A stretch of 64,000 nucleotides of DNA from Ensifer sesbaniae (GTDB lineage Bacteria > Pseudomonadota > Alphaproteobacteria > Rhizobiales > Rhizobiaceae). Position 1 is the stretch's first letter. Each line of letters opens with the position of its first letter. The translations under genes were made by a program, and so were the position numbers. The notes under the pieces are model-generated. The model did not search any database, was not told the origin of the DNA, and saw nothing but the letters and a program-made list of their open reading frames with translations. Below are positions 1 to 8,280 of this stretch, piece after piece. The stretch is taken from contig NZ_JABEKU010000003.1 in assembly GCF_013283665.1 (NCBI RefSeq), forward strand, positions 68,029-132,028. The letters are read 5' to 3'.

Positions 1-1211
1 GTATAGGCGGAGCCGATCGCGCGAATGTGTCGCAAACTGCCGTCGGCGAGACAGATGCGGAACTCCGAGTTGTAGGCGTTGCCCGTCTCGAGCGCTTCTG
101 CGAACTCGGCCTCGGCGCGCTGGAGATCGTCGGAATGCAGCGCGCTCCTCCAGTCCTCGTAGGTCTCGCTTGTGGAACCGACGCAGCCGTAGAGTTCCCG
201 CATCCGGTCGTCCCAAAGCAGCTTGCCGCTCACGATGTCGAGTTCCCAAATGCCGATCTGCGAGGAGTCCAGCGCGATTTTCAGGCGATGGGAAAGTTCC
301 TGCAGTTGCGCCTTGCTGTGCCTGAGCGCGCGAATGTTGGCTTGCCGCTCGCTCATCAGGCGGCCGGTCAGTACCATCGGCAGGATGATCATCAGGCCGC
401 CGAGAACGATCAATCCGCGGATGAACCAGGCATTACCGGCCGTCGCCGGCCATCCGCTCTTGGGAACGGCTGCAATGCGCCAGGAGCCCCCAGGCAAAAG
501 CACGGTCATCTCGACCGGCGAATGCTTGAAGATTGCCGGGTCGCCGAAGAAGATCGGTCCCTTTGCGCCTGTTCCGTCGCGTCCGGCTATGGCGATATCT
601 ATGCCGGGCTGCTTCGAAAAGAGTCCGCTGTCACGATAGAGGCGATCGATGTCGATGACGGCAGAGACGATGCCCCAGAAGCGATTGCTGCTGCCGCCGG
701 CGTCGATCGATACCGGGAACCGACCGATCAATCCTCGCCCGCCCTGGACGAGGTCAACGGGGCCGGCAAGGACCATCTGGCCGGTGTTCTTCACCCGCAT
801 GACGGCCGCGCGTTGTGCATCATTCCTGCGGTAATCGAGCCCCAGCGCCTTCTCATTTCCTGCGAGCGGGTAGACGAGCGAGACGATGAGGTTCGGCGCG
901 GCGGCGATGCTGCGCAGTTGCGAGCGTTCGGTGAAGATGCTGCGCGAGAGCGTAGCGAAGCGTTTCTGATCCATGCCGGGCTCGGTGACGAGCGTGCCGA
1001 TCAATCCGCGCACCAACTGGATGTTGCCGTTGACGTTGGCCTCGAGTTTGGCGCGGATGGGGTTGAGCTCTTCGGCGATCCGAGCGCGCAGGCGCGCCTC
1101 AGCCACCACCTGGTTCTGATTGTCTGCGAGGATGCCGGCCACCAGGACCACGAAAGCCGCTATGACCGCCGGAAGGTAACTTGGCGCTAAATTTCTGAAG
1201 AGCCTCTTCAT
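1..1211 (-). CDS. CHASE-PAS membrane sensor protein (partial, C-terminus outside window)
   Basis: Read on the minus strand, an uninterrupted frame runs from an ATG at 1211 off the left edge. It begins MKRLFRNLAPSYLP, has one N-terminal hydrophobic segment, then about 240 residues resembling a CHASE periplasmic sensor domain (for example LRARIAEELNPIRAKLE and VSAVIDIDRLYRDSGLF), a second hydrophobic segment (GLIVLGGLMIILPMVLTG), a short coiled linker and a PAS domain (IGIWELDIVSGKLLWDD). The window ends inside the PAS domain, so the output module (GGDEF, EAL or histidine kinase are the usual partners) is unknown. A GTG at 1241, ten codons upstream in the same frame, is an alternative start. 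The long plus-strand frame over this region lacks family features and is a shadow. Confidence 0.85.
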   Translation of the reverse strand, partial: MKRLFRNLAPSYLPAVIAAFVVLVAGILADNQNQVVAEARLRARIAEELNPIRAKLEANVNGNIQLVRGLIGTLVTEPGMDQKRFATLSRSIFTERSQLRSIAAAPNLIVSLVYPLAGNEKALGLDYRRNDAQRAAVMRVKNTGQMVLAGPVDLVQGGRGLIGRFPVSIDAGGSSNRFWGIVSAVIDIDRLYRDSGLFSKQPGIDIAIAGRDGTGAKGPIFFGDPAIFKHSPVEMTVLLPGGSWRIAAVPKSGWPATAGNAWFIRGLIVLGGLMIILPMVLTGRLMSERQANIRALRHSKAQLQELSHRLKIALDSSQIGIWELDIVSGKLLWDDRMRELYGCVGSTSETYEDWRSALHSDDLQRAEAEFAEALETGNAYNSEFRICLADGSLRHIRAIGSAY

Positions 1212-1346
1212 TCCGAGGTTGAAAGCATGTCTGGCAGGCACAAATCACCCCGGTGGCACGCGAATGGCTGTGTATCGACCGGGATGATCCCAAAAGGGTC
1301 TTAACAATTCTTGTTTTAGGCGGCTCTTTTATACGAGGTTACGCAC

Positions 1347-1532
1347 TCAGTCGCGCTTGCGCTCGGGCAGCTTCTTGCGCTTGGTCTCGGCAAGTTCCTT
1401 GAGTTCGCTTTCGCTCATGGATTTTTCCATCCCGCGGGACGCGCCCTTGAGGCTGGATTTCTTGATCTCTCCGCGCTTTGCGGCAAGGGCCGCACCGGCT
1501 GCCTGCTGCTGAGCCTTCGACTTGGCTGGCAT
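1347..1532 (-). CDS. DUF3008 family small basic protein
   Basis: 61 residues, beginning MPAKSKAQQQAAGAALAAKRG and ending in a Lys/Arg/Glu-rich tail (ELAETKRKKLPERKRD). The N-terminal MPAKSKAQQ..AAGAALAAKRG pattern is the signature of the DUF3008 family, very short proteins common in Rhizobiales with no assigned function. A purine-rich ribosome site (aaaggtgg) lies 6-13 bases before the ATG. It sits 82 bases downstream of the DNA ligase on the same strand. The strongly charged, probably helical sequence could bind nucleic acid, but that is inference only. Confidence 0.8.
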   Translation of the reverse strand: MPAKSKAQQQAAGAALAAKRGEIKKSSLKGASRGMEKSMSESELKELAETKRKKLPERKRD

Positions 1533-1614
1533 GGAACACCACCTTTCCGTTGATAGCCCTCTCCCAACGCGCGGCCATCGTCGGTGTTCCCGGATTTCCG
1601 GATGGACCGCGATC

Positions 1615-3234
1615 CTACGTGCCTTCGCGCGCTTCGATCATCGCCTGCAACGTCTCCAGGCGATCGGCGTCGCGCGGCAGCTTGTCCTGCCGAAGGCGGG
1701 CTATGCGCGGAAAACGCATCGCCACGCCGGACTTGTGCCGGGTCGAACGATTGATGCCCTCGAAGGCGACTTCGACGACGAAACCGAAATCGGGCTCGGC
1801 GCGCACGGCCCGGACCGGCCCGAAGCGCTCGGTCGTGTTGTCCCTGACGAAACGGTCGAGAACCTCCAGCTCGGCGTCGGTGAAGCCGAAATAGGCCTTG
1901 CCGACCGGTACCAGCGCCTCCTTTCCGTCGACGGTGGTCCAGACGCCGAAGGTGTAGTCGGAGTAGTAGCTCGAGCGCTTGCCGTGGCCGCGCTGCGCAT
2001 ACATCAGCACCGCGTCGATGTTGAAGGGCGCACGCTTCCACTTGAACCAGGGACCCTTGACGCGGCCCGGCGTATAGGGCGAATCGAGCCGCTTCAACAT
2101 GATGCCTTCGATGACCGGATCGGGCGGGTCGGCACGCAGCCGATCAAGCTCGTCCCAGGACGAGAACGGCACCAGCGGCGACAGGTCGAAATGCTGCGGC
2201 GAGGCGTGTTCGACCAGATCGGCAAGCATTGCCCTTCTTGCGACGAAGCCTTGCGGGCGAACGTCGTCTTCGGCTGAAAAGAGAATGTCGTAAGCGCGGA
2301 TGAAGGCAGGATAGGCCTCGAGGAGCTTGTGGCTGACGGTCTTGCGGTTCAGGCGCTGTTGCAGATCGGCGAAGTTTCGGGTTGCGCGATTGGTGCGCGT
2401 CGTACCGCCGACGAGCAGTTCGCCGTCGATGACGCCGGTGAAGTCCGCGGCTTCCAGCACATCGGGAAAGGCGCCGGAGATCTCGTCGCCGCTGCGGGAA
2501 TAGAGCCGGCGCGCGCCGCCGATATTGGCAAGCTGCACCCGGATCCCATCCCACTTCCATTCGGCGGCGAAGTCCCTGGGGTCGAGCGCGTCGAGATCGC
2601 CTTCGCCGACGGGATTGGCAAGCATGACCGAATGGAAGACGGCAGGCGTCGAAAGCGCAGGTTTCTCGGCCTCGCCCGAAAGCCAGCCGAAGAGCGGCAG
2701 ATAGGGCGGCGACAAACCGTGCCAGAGCGTCTCGATCTCGGCGACATCCTTGCCGCCCATTTCGGCGAGCGCCTGCTTGGCGAGCTTGGCTGATACGCCG
2801 ATGCGCAGGCCGCCGGTCACCAGCTTGAGAAAGGCGAAGCGCGCCGAGGTGTCCAGGTGGTCGAGCATATCGCGCACGACGCTGCGCGCGTCGGCACGGC
2901 CGGTCATCTGCAGGCGCTCGATGGCTTCACCGAGTGGAATATCAGATGCAACGGTGCCGGCGGGCGGCTCCCAGACGAGCGAGACCGTTTCGGCCAGATC
3001 GCCGACATAGTCGTAGGAATACTGGAACAGCACGGCGTCCATGCGTTCGAGCAGCAGGTCGCGGATCATCGCGGGCTTGACGGTGTTCAGCGATAACGTG
3101 CCGGCGATGGCCGCAAGCGCGTAGCCGCGGCTCGGATCCGGAGCGGTCTGGAAGTAATCGGCCAGCAGGCGAATCTTGGCGTTGCGCTGCGGGCTCAAAA
3201 CGAGACGGTCGAGCAGCTCGGCAAAGGCACGCAT
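1615..3234 (-). CDS. ATP-dependent DNA ligase (exonuclease-associated type)
   Basis: 539 residues, a normal length for the bacterial ATP-dependent ligases once annotated as cisplatin-resistance proteins. An N-terminal all-helical ligase domain (about 1-175) precedes the nucleotidyltransferase core. The adenylated lysine is in EWKWDGIRVQ (Lys227); further ligase motifs are RLYSRSGDEIS, GVIDGELLVG, EGIMLKR and GPWFKWKR, followed by a C-terminal OB domain. It seals nicked DNA through an AMP intermediate, probably in repair alongside the NAD-dependent LigA encoded elsewhere. The start is 3 bases after the stop of the exonuclease gene, whose final codons carry the ribosome site (gagggagag), so the two are co-translated. 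The helicase (Lhr-like) and phosphoesterase often grouped with this ligase are not in the window. Confidence 0.93.
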   Translation of the reverse strand: MRAFAELLDRLVLSPQRNAKIRLLADYFQTAPDPSRGYALAAIAGTLSLNTVKPAMIRDLLLERMDAVLFQYSYDYVGDLAETVSLVWEPPAGTVASDIPLGEAIERLQMTGRADARSVVRDMLDHLDTSARFAFLKLVTGGLRIGVSAKLAKQALAEMGGKDVAEIETLWHGLSPPYLPLFGWLSGEAEKPALSTPAVFHSVMLANPVGEGDLDALDPRDFAAEWKWDGIRVQLANIGGARRLYSRSGDEISGAFPDVLEAADFTGVIDGELLVGGTTRTNRATRNFADLQQRLNRKTVSHKLLEAYPAFIRAYDILFSAEDDVRPQGFVARRAMLADLVEHASPQHFDLSPLVPFSSWDELDRLRADPPDPVIEGIMLKRLDSPYTPGRVKGPWFKWKRAPFNIDAVLMYAQRGHGKRSSYYSDYTFGVWTTVDGKEALVPVGKAYFGFTDAELEVLDRFVRDNTTERFGPVRAVRAEPDFGFVVEVAFEGINRSTRHKSGVAMRFPRIARLRQDKLPRDADRLETLQAMIEAREGT

Positions 3235-3237
3235 CCG

Positions 3238-4254
3238 TCACTCTCCCTCGTCGTCGTAGCCGACGAGGTGCAGCGGACGGGCGGCGATGCCCTGAAGCTC
3301 GCACCAGCGCACCAGCGCTTCCTCGCGCCCATGCGTGACCCACACTTCGCCCGGTGCAATCTCGGTGATCGTTGCCGTGAGCTCGGCCCAGTCGCAATGG
3401 TCGGAGATGACGAGCGGCAGTTCGACGCCGCGCTGCTTTGCTCTTTGACGGATCAGCATCCAGCCGGACGCGAAGATGGCGATCGGATCGGCGAAGCGCC
3501 GCGACCATCTGTCGGCGAAGGCGGCGGGCGGGCCGACCACGACCGTACCCCTGAAGTCCTGCTTTTCGTCTGCGGCGAGCGTTGCCGGACGCAGTTCGCC
3601 GAGGTCGATGCCCTGGCTCTGGTAGTAGTCGCAGAGCCGCTGCAGGGCGCCGTGGATGAAGATCGGCTCGTGGTAGCCCGCTTCGCGCAGGAGCGCGATG
3701 ACGCGCTGTGCCTTGCCGAGCGCATAGGCGCCGACGACGTGGGTCCGTTCGGGAAATTGCGCAAGCGACGTCAGCAGCTTGCGGGTTTCGGCCCGGTCGT
3801 CCGGGTGGTGGAAGACCGGCAGACCGAAGGTCGCTTCGGTGATGAAGACGTCGCAGGCGACCGGTTCAAAACCGGCACAGGTCGGATCCCGCCGCCGCTT
3901 GTAGTCGCCGGAGACGACGATGCGCGTGCCGTTGGCGCGGACGGAGATCTGTGCCGAGCCGAGCACGTGGCCGGCGGGATGGAAGCCCACTTCGACACCG
4001 TTCAGTGTCAGCCTTTCCCCGAGTTCGACCGCCTGGGTCGTACCGCAGAAGCCTTCGCCATAGCGAATGCGCATGATGTCGAGGGTTTCGCGGGTGGCGA
4101 GCACCTGGCCGTGGCCGGCGCGGGCATGGTCGGAATGGCCATGGGTAATGAGCGCCCTTTCGACCGGCTGCACCGGGTCGATGTAGAAGTCGCCGATCTG
4201 GCAATAGAGACCCTTGGGGGCGGGATAGAGCAGGGCGTCCGGTTTCATGGACAT
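3238..4254 (-). CDS. Ligase-associated DNA exonuclease, metallo-beta-lactamase fold
   Basis: 338 residues with the metallo-beta-lactamase/beta-CASP metal ligands: ALITHGHSDHARAGH (HxHxDH), GFHPAGHVLGSAQ, VVSGDYKRR and, near the end, WVTHGREEAL. This matches the small SNM1/Artemis-like exonuclease family encoded beside bacterial ATP-dependent ligases (ligase-associated exonuclease). It presumably trims DNA ends before sealing. The ligase follows with a 3-base gap. Two starts are possible, MSMKPDALL at 4254 or MKPDALL at 4248; the difference is two residues. The gene follows the nucleoside hydrolase on the same strand after 82 bases, with no clear terminator between. Confidence 0.9.
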   Translation of the reverse strand: MSMKPDALLYPAPKGLYCQIGDFYIDPVQPVERALITHGHSDHARAGHGQVLATRETLDIMRIRYGEGFCGTTQAVELGERLTLNGVEVGFHPAGHVLGSAQISVRANGTRIVVSGDYKRRRDPTCAGFEPVACDVFITEATFGLPVFHHPDDRAETRKLLTSLAQFPERTHVVGAYALGKAQRVIALLREAGYHEPIFIHGALQRLCDYYQSQGIDLGELRPATLAADEKQDFRGTVVVGPPAAFADRWSRRFADPIAIFASGWMLIRQRAKQRGVELPLVISDHCDWAELTATITEIAPGEVWVTHGREEALVRWCELQGIAARPLHLVGYDDEGE

Positions 4255-4336
4255 AAAGATAGCCGGCGAAGGCGTGTCCGCCAGCCATCTTGTTCAAGTT
4301 TTTCAAGGCACAACATCGGCCGCGCCTCGATCAGGT

Positions 4337-5290
4337 TCAGCCGTTCAGGACGAGCGTGTCGCTGATCAGCTTCAGCGTACGGGCGGCATCGATGTCGATG
4401 CAGGCCTTCTGGCTCGGCAGATCGTCCCAGGGGCTCGGCGGGAAGAGCTTGTTGTCGGGCCGCTGGATCGTCTGACCGTCGGCAATGCCGCCGCAGACGA
4501 CGCGGATCGATCCGCTTCTGACGGTGAAGAGCTCGGGTGCCACGACATAGCCGCAGGCGCAGCTGTCATGCACGACCATGCCGTCGGGCACGTGCTGCTC
4601 GTAGAAGGTGACGTAGAACTGCGAGATGTCGGCGAGCAGTTTGCCGGCTTCGCCGCCCTGCTCGGCAATGTCGGCGATCATCGCCTTGGTCATCACCGTC
4701 TTGGTGGTGACGTCGAGACCGACGACGGTGACTGGCCACGGGGCCGTCATCACGACGTCAGCGGCTTCCGGGTCGCCGTGAATGTTGGCTTCGGCCGCCG
4801 GGGTGATGTTGCCGTTGACGTCGAAGGCGCCACCCATGATGACGACTTCGCGCACGAGCGCGGCAAAATCCGGATCCTCGCGCAGCGCCAGCGCCAGGTT
4901 AGTCATGCGGCCGACCGCAATCAGCGTCACTTGGCCCGGATGGGCGCGAACCGTATCGATGATGAAGCGATGCGCCGGACGCGGGTCGATCGGCAGATCG
5001 ACCGTCTCGGGGACGTCGATGTTGCCGAGGCCGTCGTCGCCGTGGATGAAGGTCGGCCAGCCGACATGCGGGCGGTCGGGGTTGAAGGTCTTGTCGAGGC
5101 CCTTGGCGACCGGTGCGTCGATGCCCCAGCGCTGCTTCAGGAACAGGGCGTTGCGCGTGGTGGTTTCGACCGAGGCGTTGCCGAAGACGGTGGTGATGCC
5201 GATCAGGTCGATGGCCGGATGCCGATGCAGGAAGAGCAGTGCCATCGCATCGTCGATGCCGGGGTCCGTATCGAATATGACTTTGTGCAT
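4337..5290 (-). CDS. Nucleoside hydrolase (inosine-uridine-preferring family)
   Basis: 317 residues starting MHKVIFDTDPGIDDAMA. The DTDPGIDDA calcium-binding motif at residues 7-15 is diagnostic of the inosine/uridine-preferring nucleoside hydrolases, which cleave the N-glycosidic bond of (deoxy)ribonucleosides to free base and ribose for salvage. Later motifs fit: VVIMGGAFDVNGNITPAAEANIHGDPEAA, and HDSCACGYVV supplying the active-site histidine region. I chose the start at 5290 because the family motif begins directly there and a purine-rich stretch (aagaagaacgaaa) precedes it; the frame stays open to 5455 but that extension is low-complexity non-family sequence. Cytoplasmic. No transporter gene for nucleosides is adjacent. 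Confidence 0.9.
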   Translation of the reverse strand: MHKVIFDTDPGIDDAMALLFLHRHPAIDLIGITTVFGNASVETTTRNALFLKQRWGIDAPVAKGLDKTFNPDRPHVGWPTFIHGDDGLGNIDVPETVDLPIDPRPAHRFIIDTVRAHPGQVTLIAVGRMTNLALALREDPDFAALVREVVIMGGAFDVNGNITPAAEANIHGDPEAADVVMTAPWPVTVVGLDVTTKTVMTKAMIADIAEQGGEAGKLLADISQFYVTFYEQHVPDGMVVHDSCACGYVVAPELFTVRSGSIRVVCGGIADGQTIQRPDNKLFPPSPWDDLPSQKACIDIDAARTLKLISDTLVLNG

Positions 5291-5499
5291 TTTCGTTCTT
5301 CTTTTCTTGTTCTTGTGTTTGACGGCCCGCAATGGAGGCAAGATGGCCGCGAAAGTCAATCTCCCTCCCCGGCCGCTTGGGCCGAGACGGAGCGCCTTCC
5401 CGGTGCGTTTCCGTGGGAACATCGCTGCCCGGGCGGACATGGCAAGCTCCTTCACATGGATGGGAACTGCTCATCCAGTGTCAACCGGAGGTCATTGTC

Positions 5500-5820
5500 A
5501 TGCATAAGCTGGTACTCGTTTCGATGATCGTCATCACCGCGGCCACTTCGTTTGCCGCTCCCTCCTTTGCCCAAAGCGCCGGCGGCAAGGGCCGCGGCGG
5601 CGGTGGCGGGCACAGCTCTTCCGACAGCAGCGATTGGTATCCTGGCATCGGCTCCTTCACGCATGGCAACGACAACTACAACCGTCGCCGTCCCAGGGTG
5701 ATCCTGACGAAATCCGGGGCCTACTGTGTTGAAAACCGGCGGTGGGTGGATGCGTCAGGAACCGTGCACGTCTCGCCCTACCGCGAGTGCCGCAACCGCG
5801 TGGACATCGCGATCGATTGA
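5500..5820 (+). CDS. Small secreted glycine-rich protein of unknown function
   Basis: 106 residues. A clear Sec signal peptide (MHKLVLVSMIVITAATSFAA..FAQS, cleavage probably after AQS or FAQ) is followed by a Gly/Ser-rich linker (GGKGRGGGGGHSSSDSS), then a compact region with two cysteines (GAYCVENRRW, PYRECRNRVD) that could form a disulfide in the periplasm. The ATG at 5500 is preceded by an excellent ribosome site (ccggagg, 5484-5490), which decides against the open upstream frame to 5332. I do not recognise a named family. It is divergent from the nucleoside hydrolase and followed by a strong hairpin. Confidence 0.7.
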   Translation: MHKLVLVSMIVITAATSFAAPSFAQSAGGKGRGGGGGHSSSDSSDWYPGIGSFTHGNDNYNRRRPRVILTKSGAYCVENRRWVDASGTVHVSPYRECRNRVDIAID

Positions 5821-5839
5821 GCAGCGCCAACAGGCGACA

Positions 5840-5873
5840 GCAATGCGCAGGCGGGTAATCGCCTGCGCATTGC
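5840..5873 (+). terminator. Strong hairpin after the secreted-protein gene
   Basis: Perfect 14-bp inverted repeat (arms 5840-5853 and 5860-5873, six-base loop) followed by tttgctgttt. It lies 20 bases after the stop of the small secreted protein and probably ends its transcript, though the T-run is short. A second hairpin (GGCCGCG/CGCGGCC, 5888-5906) follows. Confidence 0.6.
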
Positions 5874-6018
5874 TTTGCTGTTTCAGTGGCCGCGCTGGTC
5901 GCGGCCGCGTGACCTTCTCCGCAGCAGCTTAAACTTTCCGAAAGGTGGCGGGCCTTATGTTGAGGCGGGCCCTTCGGGCTTTTCTGCAATTCCTGGATAT
6001 GACGGCGGAGTCACCCTT

Positions 6019-6678
6019 GTGAAGGCTATCCTCGGCAAGTTTCGGCCATCGAAGAGACTGCTCGTCATCCTCGCGGCCGCCTTCGGCGTCTCGGCCGCCT
6101 CCGGCGGAGCCGCCGTCTATGTCAGCCGGGATGCCCTGATGGCGGGACTTTCCAAGCCGAATACCTCGGGCCTCGAATGCACGCTGCTGCGGACCCTCAA
6201 GCTCAGCCACAACGGCCAGCGCTGGATCCGCATGCACGTCAAGACCGATCGCGCCGACGGCGAGACGCGCATGCGCACGGCCCTGCGTGTGGTCGGCGCG
6301 CTGGCGAGGGCCGAGCGGGCCGATCTCTATCAGGTCGTCGTGCTCGATGCGGCCGGCCCAGAGGATCGGGCCCAGGTCCGCGGAGCCGCAATCGGCGCGG
6401 AGGTGCTCTTCGCTCCCGGTCCGCAGAGCGTGCCCGGCATGAGCGAAACCTTCCGCGCTTCCTATAACGCCGGCACGGCCAACTCTGCCGGCGTCTTCCA
6501 CGGCAAGACGGTCGATCTCTCCATGGACGATATCCACACGATGATGGCCGCGATGGACGACCATTCGCCTTGCATCGATCCGTTGGCGGACCCTACCGAA
6601 GCCAAGACCGCCGACGCAGGTGGTGCCGAACATGAGGCCGAACCGGCTGAAACAGCCGAGGCGCCCGCCGGGCATTGA
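6019..6678 (+). CDS. Membrane-anchored protein of unknown function
   Basis: 219 residues from a GTG at 6019, preceded by ggcggag (6003-6009). One N-terminal membrane segment (LLVILAAAFGVSAASGGAAVYV, about residues 14-35) anchors a periplasmic domain with a cysteine in GLECTLLRTLKLSHNGQRW and a second in HSPCIDPLADP, and a charged Ala/Glu-rich tail. The middle (VRGAAIGAEVLFAPGPQSVPG) looks globular. I recognise no named family; similar uncharacterised proteins are expected in Ensifer. The upstream open frame to 5875 runs through two hairpins and is unlikely to be translated. It converges on lysS across a bidirectional hairpin. Confidence 0.65.
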   Translation: MKAILGKFRPSKRLLVILAAAFGVSAASGGAAVYVSRDALMAGLSKPNTSGLECTLLRTLKLSHNGQRWIRMHVKTDRADGETRMRTALRVVGALARAERADLYQVVVLDAAGPEDRAQVRGAAIGAEVLFAPGPQSVPGMSETFRASYNAGTANSAGVFHGKTVDLSMDDIHTMMAAMDDHSPCIDPLADPTEAKTADAGGAEHEAEPAETAEAPAGH

Positions 6679-6720
6679 GCCCGCGGTGCCCGCCAGTAAT
6701 AGTTTCCATTGAAAATCAGA

Positions 6721-6748
6721 AAGGCCCGACGCGTGCGCGGCGGGCCTT
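6721..6748 (-). terminator. Bidirectional hairpin terminator between convergent genes
   Basis: Arms AAGGCCCG (6721-6728) and CGGGCCTT (6741-6748). Read on the minus strand the right side continues into TTTCTGATTTTC, so it best fits a Rho-independent terminator for the gltX-lysS operon, whose last stop codon is 26 bases upstream. It may also stop the plus-strand gene ending at 6678. Confidence 0.7.
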
Positions 6749-6773
6749 CGTGTTCATTGCAATGCGACCTTGA

Positions 6774-8270
6774 TCAGTCGGCCTTGTGGCGGCGCGCGGG
6801 GAAGAGGATGACGTCGCGGATCGACGGCGCATTGGTGAGCAGCATGATCAGGCGGTCGACGCCGATGCCAAGGCCGCCGGCCGGCGGCATGCCCTGGTCG
6901 ATGGCATCAAGGAACTCGTCGTCGAGCTGCTTGGCCTTTTCGCCGCGGGCGTGCGCCTGCTCGAGCTGCTCGACCATGCGGGCGCGCTGCTCTTCCGGGT
7001 CGTTGAGTTCCGAGAAGGCGTTGCCGAGTTCCCAGGTGTTGCAATAGGTCTCGAATCGCTCGACGAGGCGCGGCTCGCCCGGCACTTCCTTGGCGAAGGG
7101 CGAGATGTCCTTCGGGAAATGCGTGACGTGGGCCGGCTGGATCAGCGTCGGCTCGACCTTCTCCTCGAAGACGAAGGCCAGGCATTCGCCCCAGGTCCAG
7201 TCCTTCTCGACCTCGAAGCCGGCAGCCTTGGCGGCAGCGCGGGCTTCTTCGTCGGTCTTCATCGCCAGGAAGTCGATGCCGGTCGCTTCCTTGACGGCAT
7301 CAGGCATCGGCACGCGGCGGAACGGGCCCTTGAAGGAGATCTGCTTGTCGCCATAGGCGAATTCGGTCGAGCCGTGGATCGCCATGGCGAGTTCGGAGAA
7401 CATGCGTTCGACGAGGTCCATGACGTCCTCGTAGTCGGCATAGGCCCAATAGCACTCCATCATGGTGAATTCCGGATTGTGCCGGGTGGAGACGCCTTCG
7501 TTGCGGAAGTTGCGGTTGATCTCGAACACCTTGTCGGTGAGGCCCGAGACCAGCGTCCGCTTCAGATACAGTTCCGGCGCGATGCGCAGGTACATGTCGA
7601 GCTTCAGCGTGTTGTGATGCGTCTTGAACGGCTCGGCGGTGGCGCCGCCATAGACCGAATGCAGCATCGGCGTCTCGACTTCCATGAAGCCGTCGTTTTC
7701 CATGAAGCGGCGGATGCCGGAAACGATCTTGCTGCGTTGCTGGAAGCGCAGCTTCGATTCCTCGTTGGTCATGATGTCGAGGTGACGCTTGCGGTAGCGC
7801 AGCTCGATGTCGGAGAGGCCGTGCCACTTCTCGGGCATCGGCAGCAGCGACTTCGTCAGCATGGTGATCGTCTGGGCGTTGATCGTCAGCTCGCCGCGCT
7901 TGGTGCGGCGCACGACGCCGGTGACGCCGATGATGTCGCCGATGTCGATCATCGGCAGCAGGCCGCGGGCTTCCTCGCTCGTCACGTCCTTGTGGCTGAA
8001 GATCTGGATCTTGCCGGAGGCGTCATGGATATCCATGAACATGCCGGAGTTGCGCGAGGAATAGACGCGGCCGGCAACGGTCACGACATCCTGCGTCTCG
8101 GTGTCCGGCTCCAGGCCCTCATACTTCGCCGTGAGTTCGGCATTGGTCATCGTCCGGTGGAAATGGGCCGGATAGACGTCGCCGATCTGCTCGCGCAGGA
8201 GGTTCAGCTTCTGTGCGCGAACTTCCGTTGCGTCGGAGGAGAGGCCAGTGGTCTCGGTCTTGTCGTTCAT
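6774..8270 (-). CDS. lysS: Lysine--tRNA ligase, class II
   Basis: 498 residues, the usual length for class II LysRS. An N-terminal OB-fold anticodon-binding domain (about 55-170, [30 protein letters not shown]) precedes the catalytic core. Motif 2 is [19 protein letters not shown] and motif 3 [14 protein letters not shown] near the C-terminus. It charges tRNA-Lys using ATP in the cytoplasm. The gene begins 10 bases after the stop of gltX on the same strand, so the two synthetases are almost certainly one transcript, closed by the hairpin at 6721-6748. Confidence 0.97.
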   Translation of the reverse strand: MNDKTETTGLSSDATEVRAQKLNLLREQIGDVYPAHFHRTMTNAELTAKYEGLEPDTETQDVVTVAGRVYSSRNSGMFMDIHDASGKIQIFSHKDVTSEEARGLLPMIDIGDIIGVTGVVRRTKRGELTINAQTITMLTKSLLPMPEKWHGLSDIELRYRKRHLDIMTNEESKLRFQQRSKIVSGIRRFMENDGFMEVETPMLHSVYGGATAEPFKTHHNTLKLDMYLRIAPELYLKRTLVSGLTDKVFEINRNFRNEGVSTRHNPEFTMMECYWAYADYEDVMDLVERMFSELAMAIHGSTEFAYGDKQISFKGPFRRVPMPDAVKEATGIDFLAMKTDEEARAAAKAAGFEVEKDWTWGECLAFVFEEKVEPTLIQPAHVTHFPKDISPFAKEVPGEPRLVERFETYCNTWELGNAFSELNDPEEQRARMVEQLEQAHARGEKAKQLDDEFLDAIDQGMPPAGGLGIGVDRLIMLLTNAPSIRDVILFPARRHKAD

Positions 8271-8280
8271 CGTGCTCTCC

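Noticed and set aside
27-1190. Plus-strand frame at the left edge
   Set aside because: The minus strand encodes an evident CHASE-PAS sensor; the plus frame has no recognisable domain.
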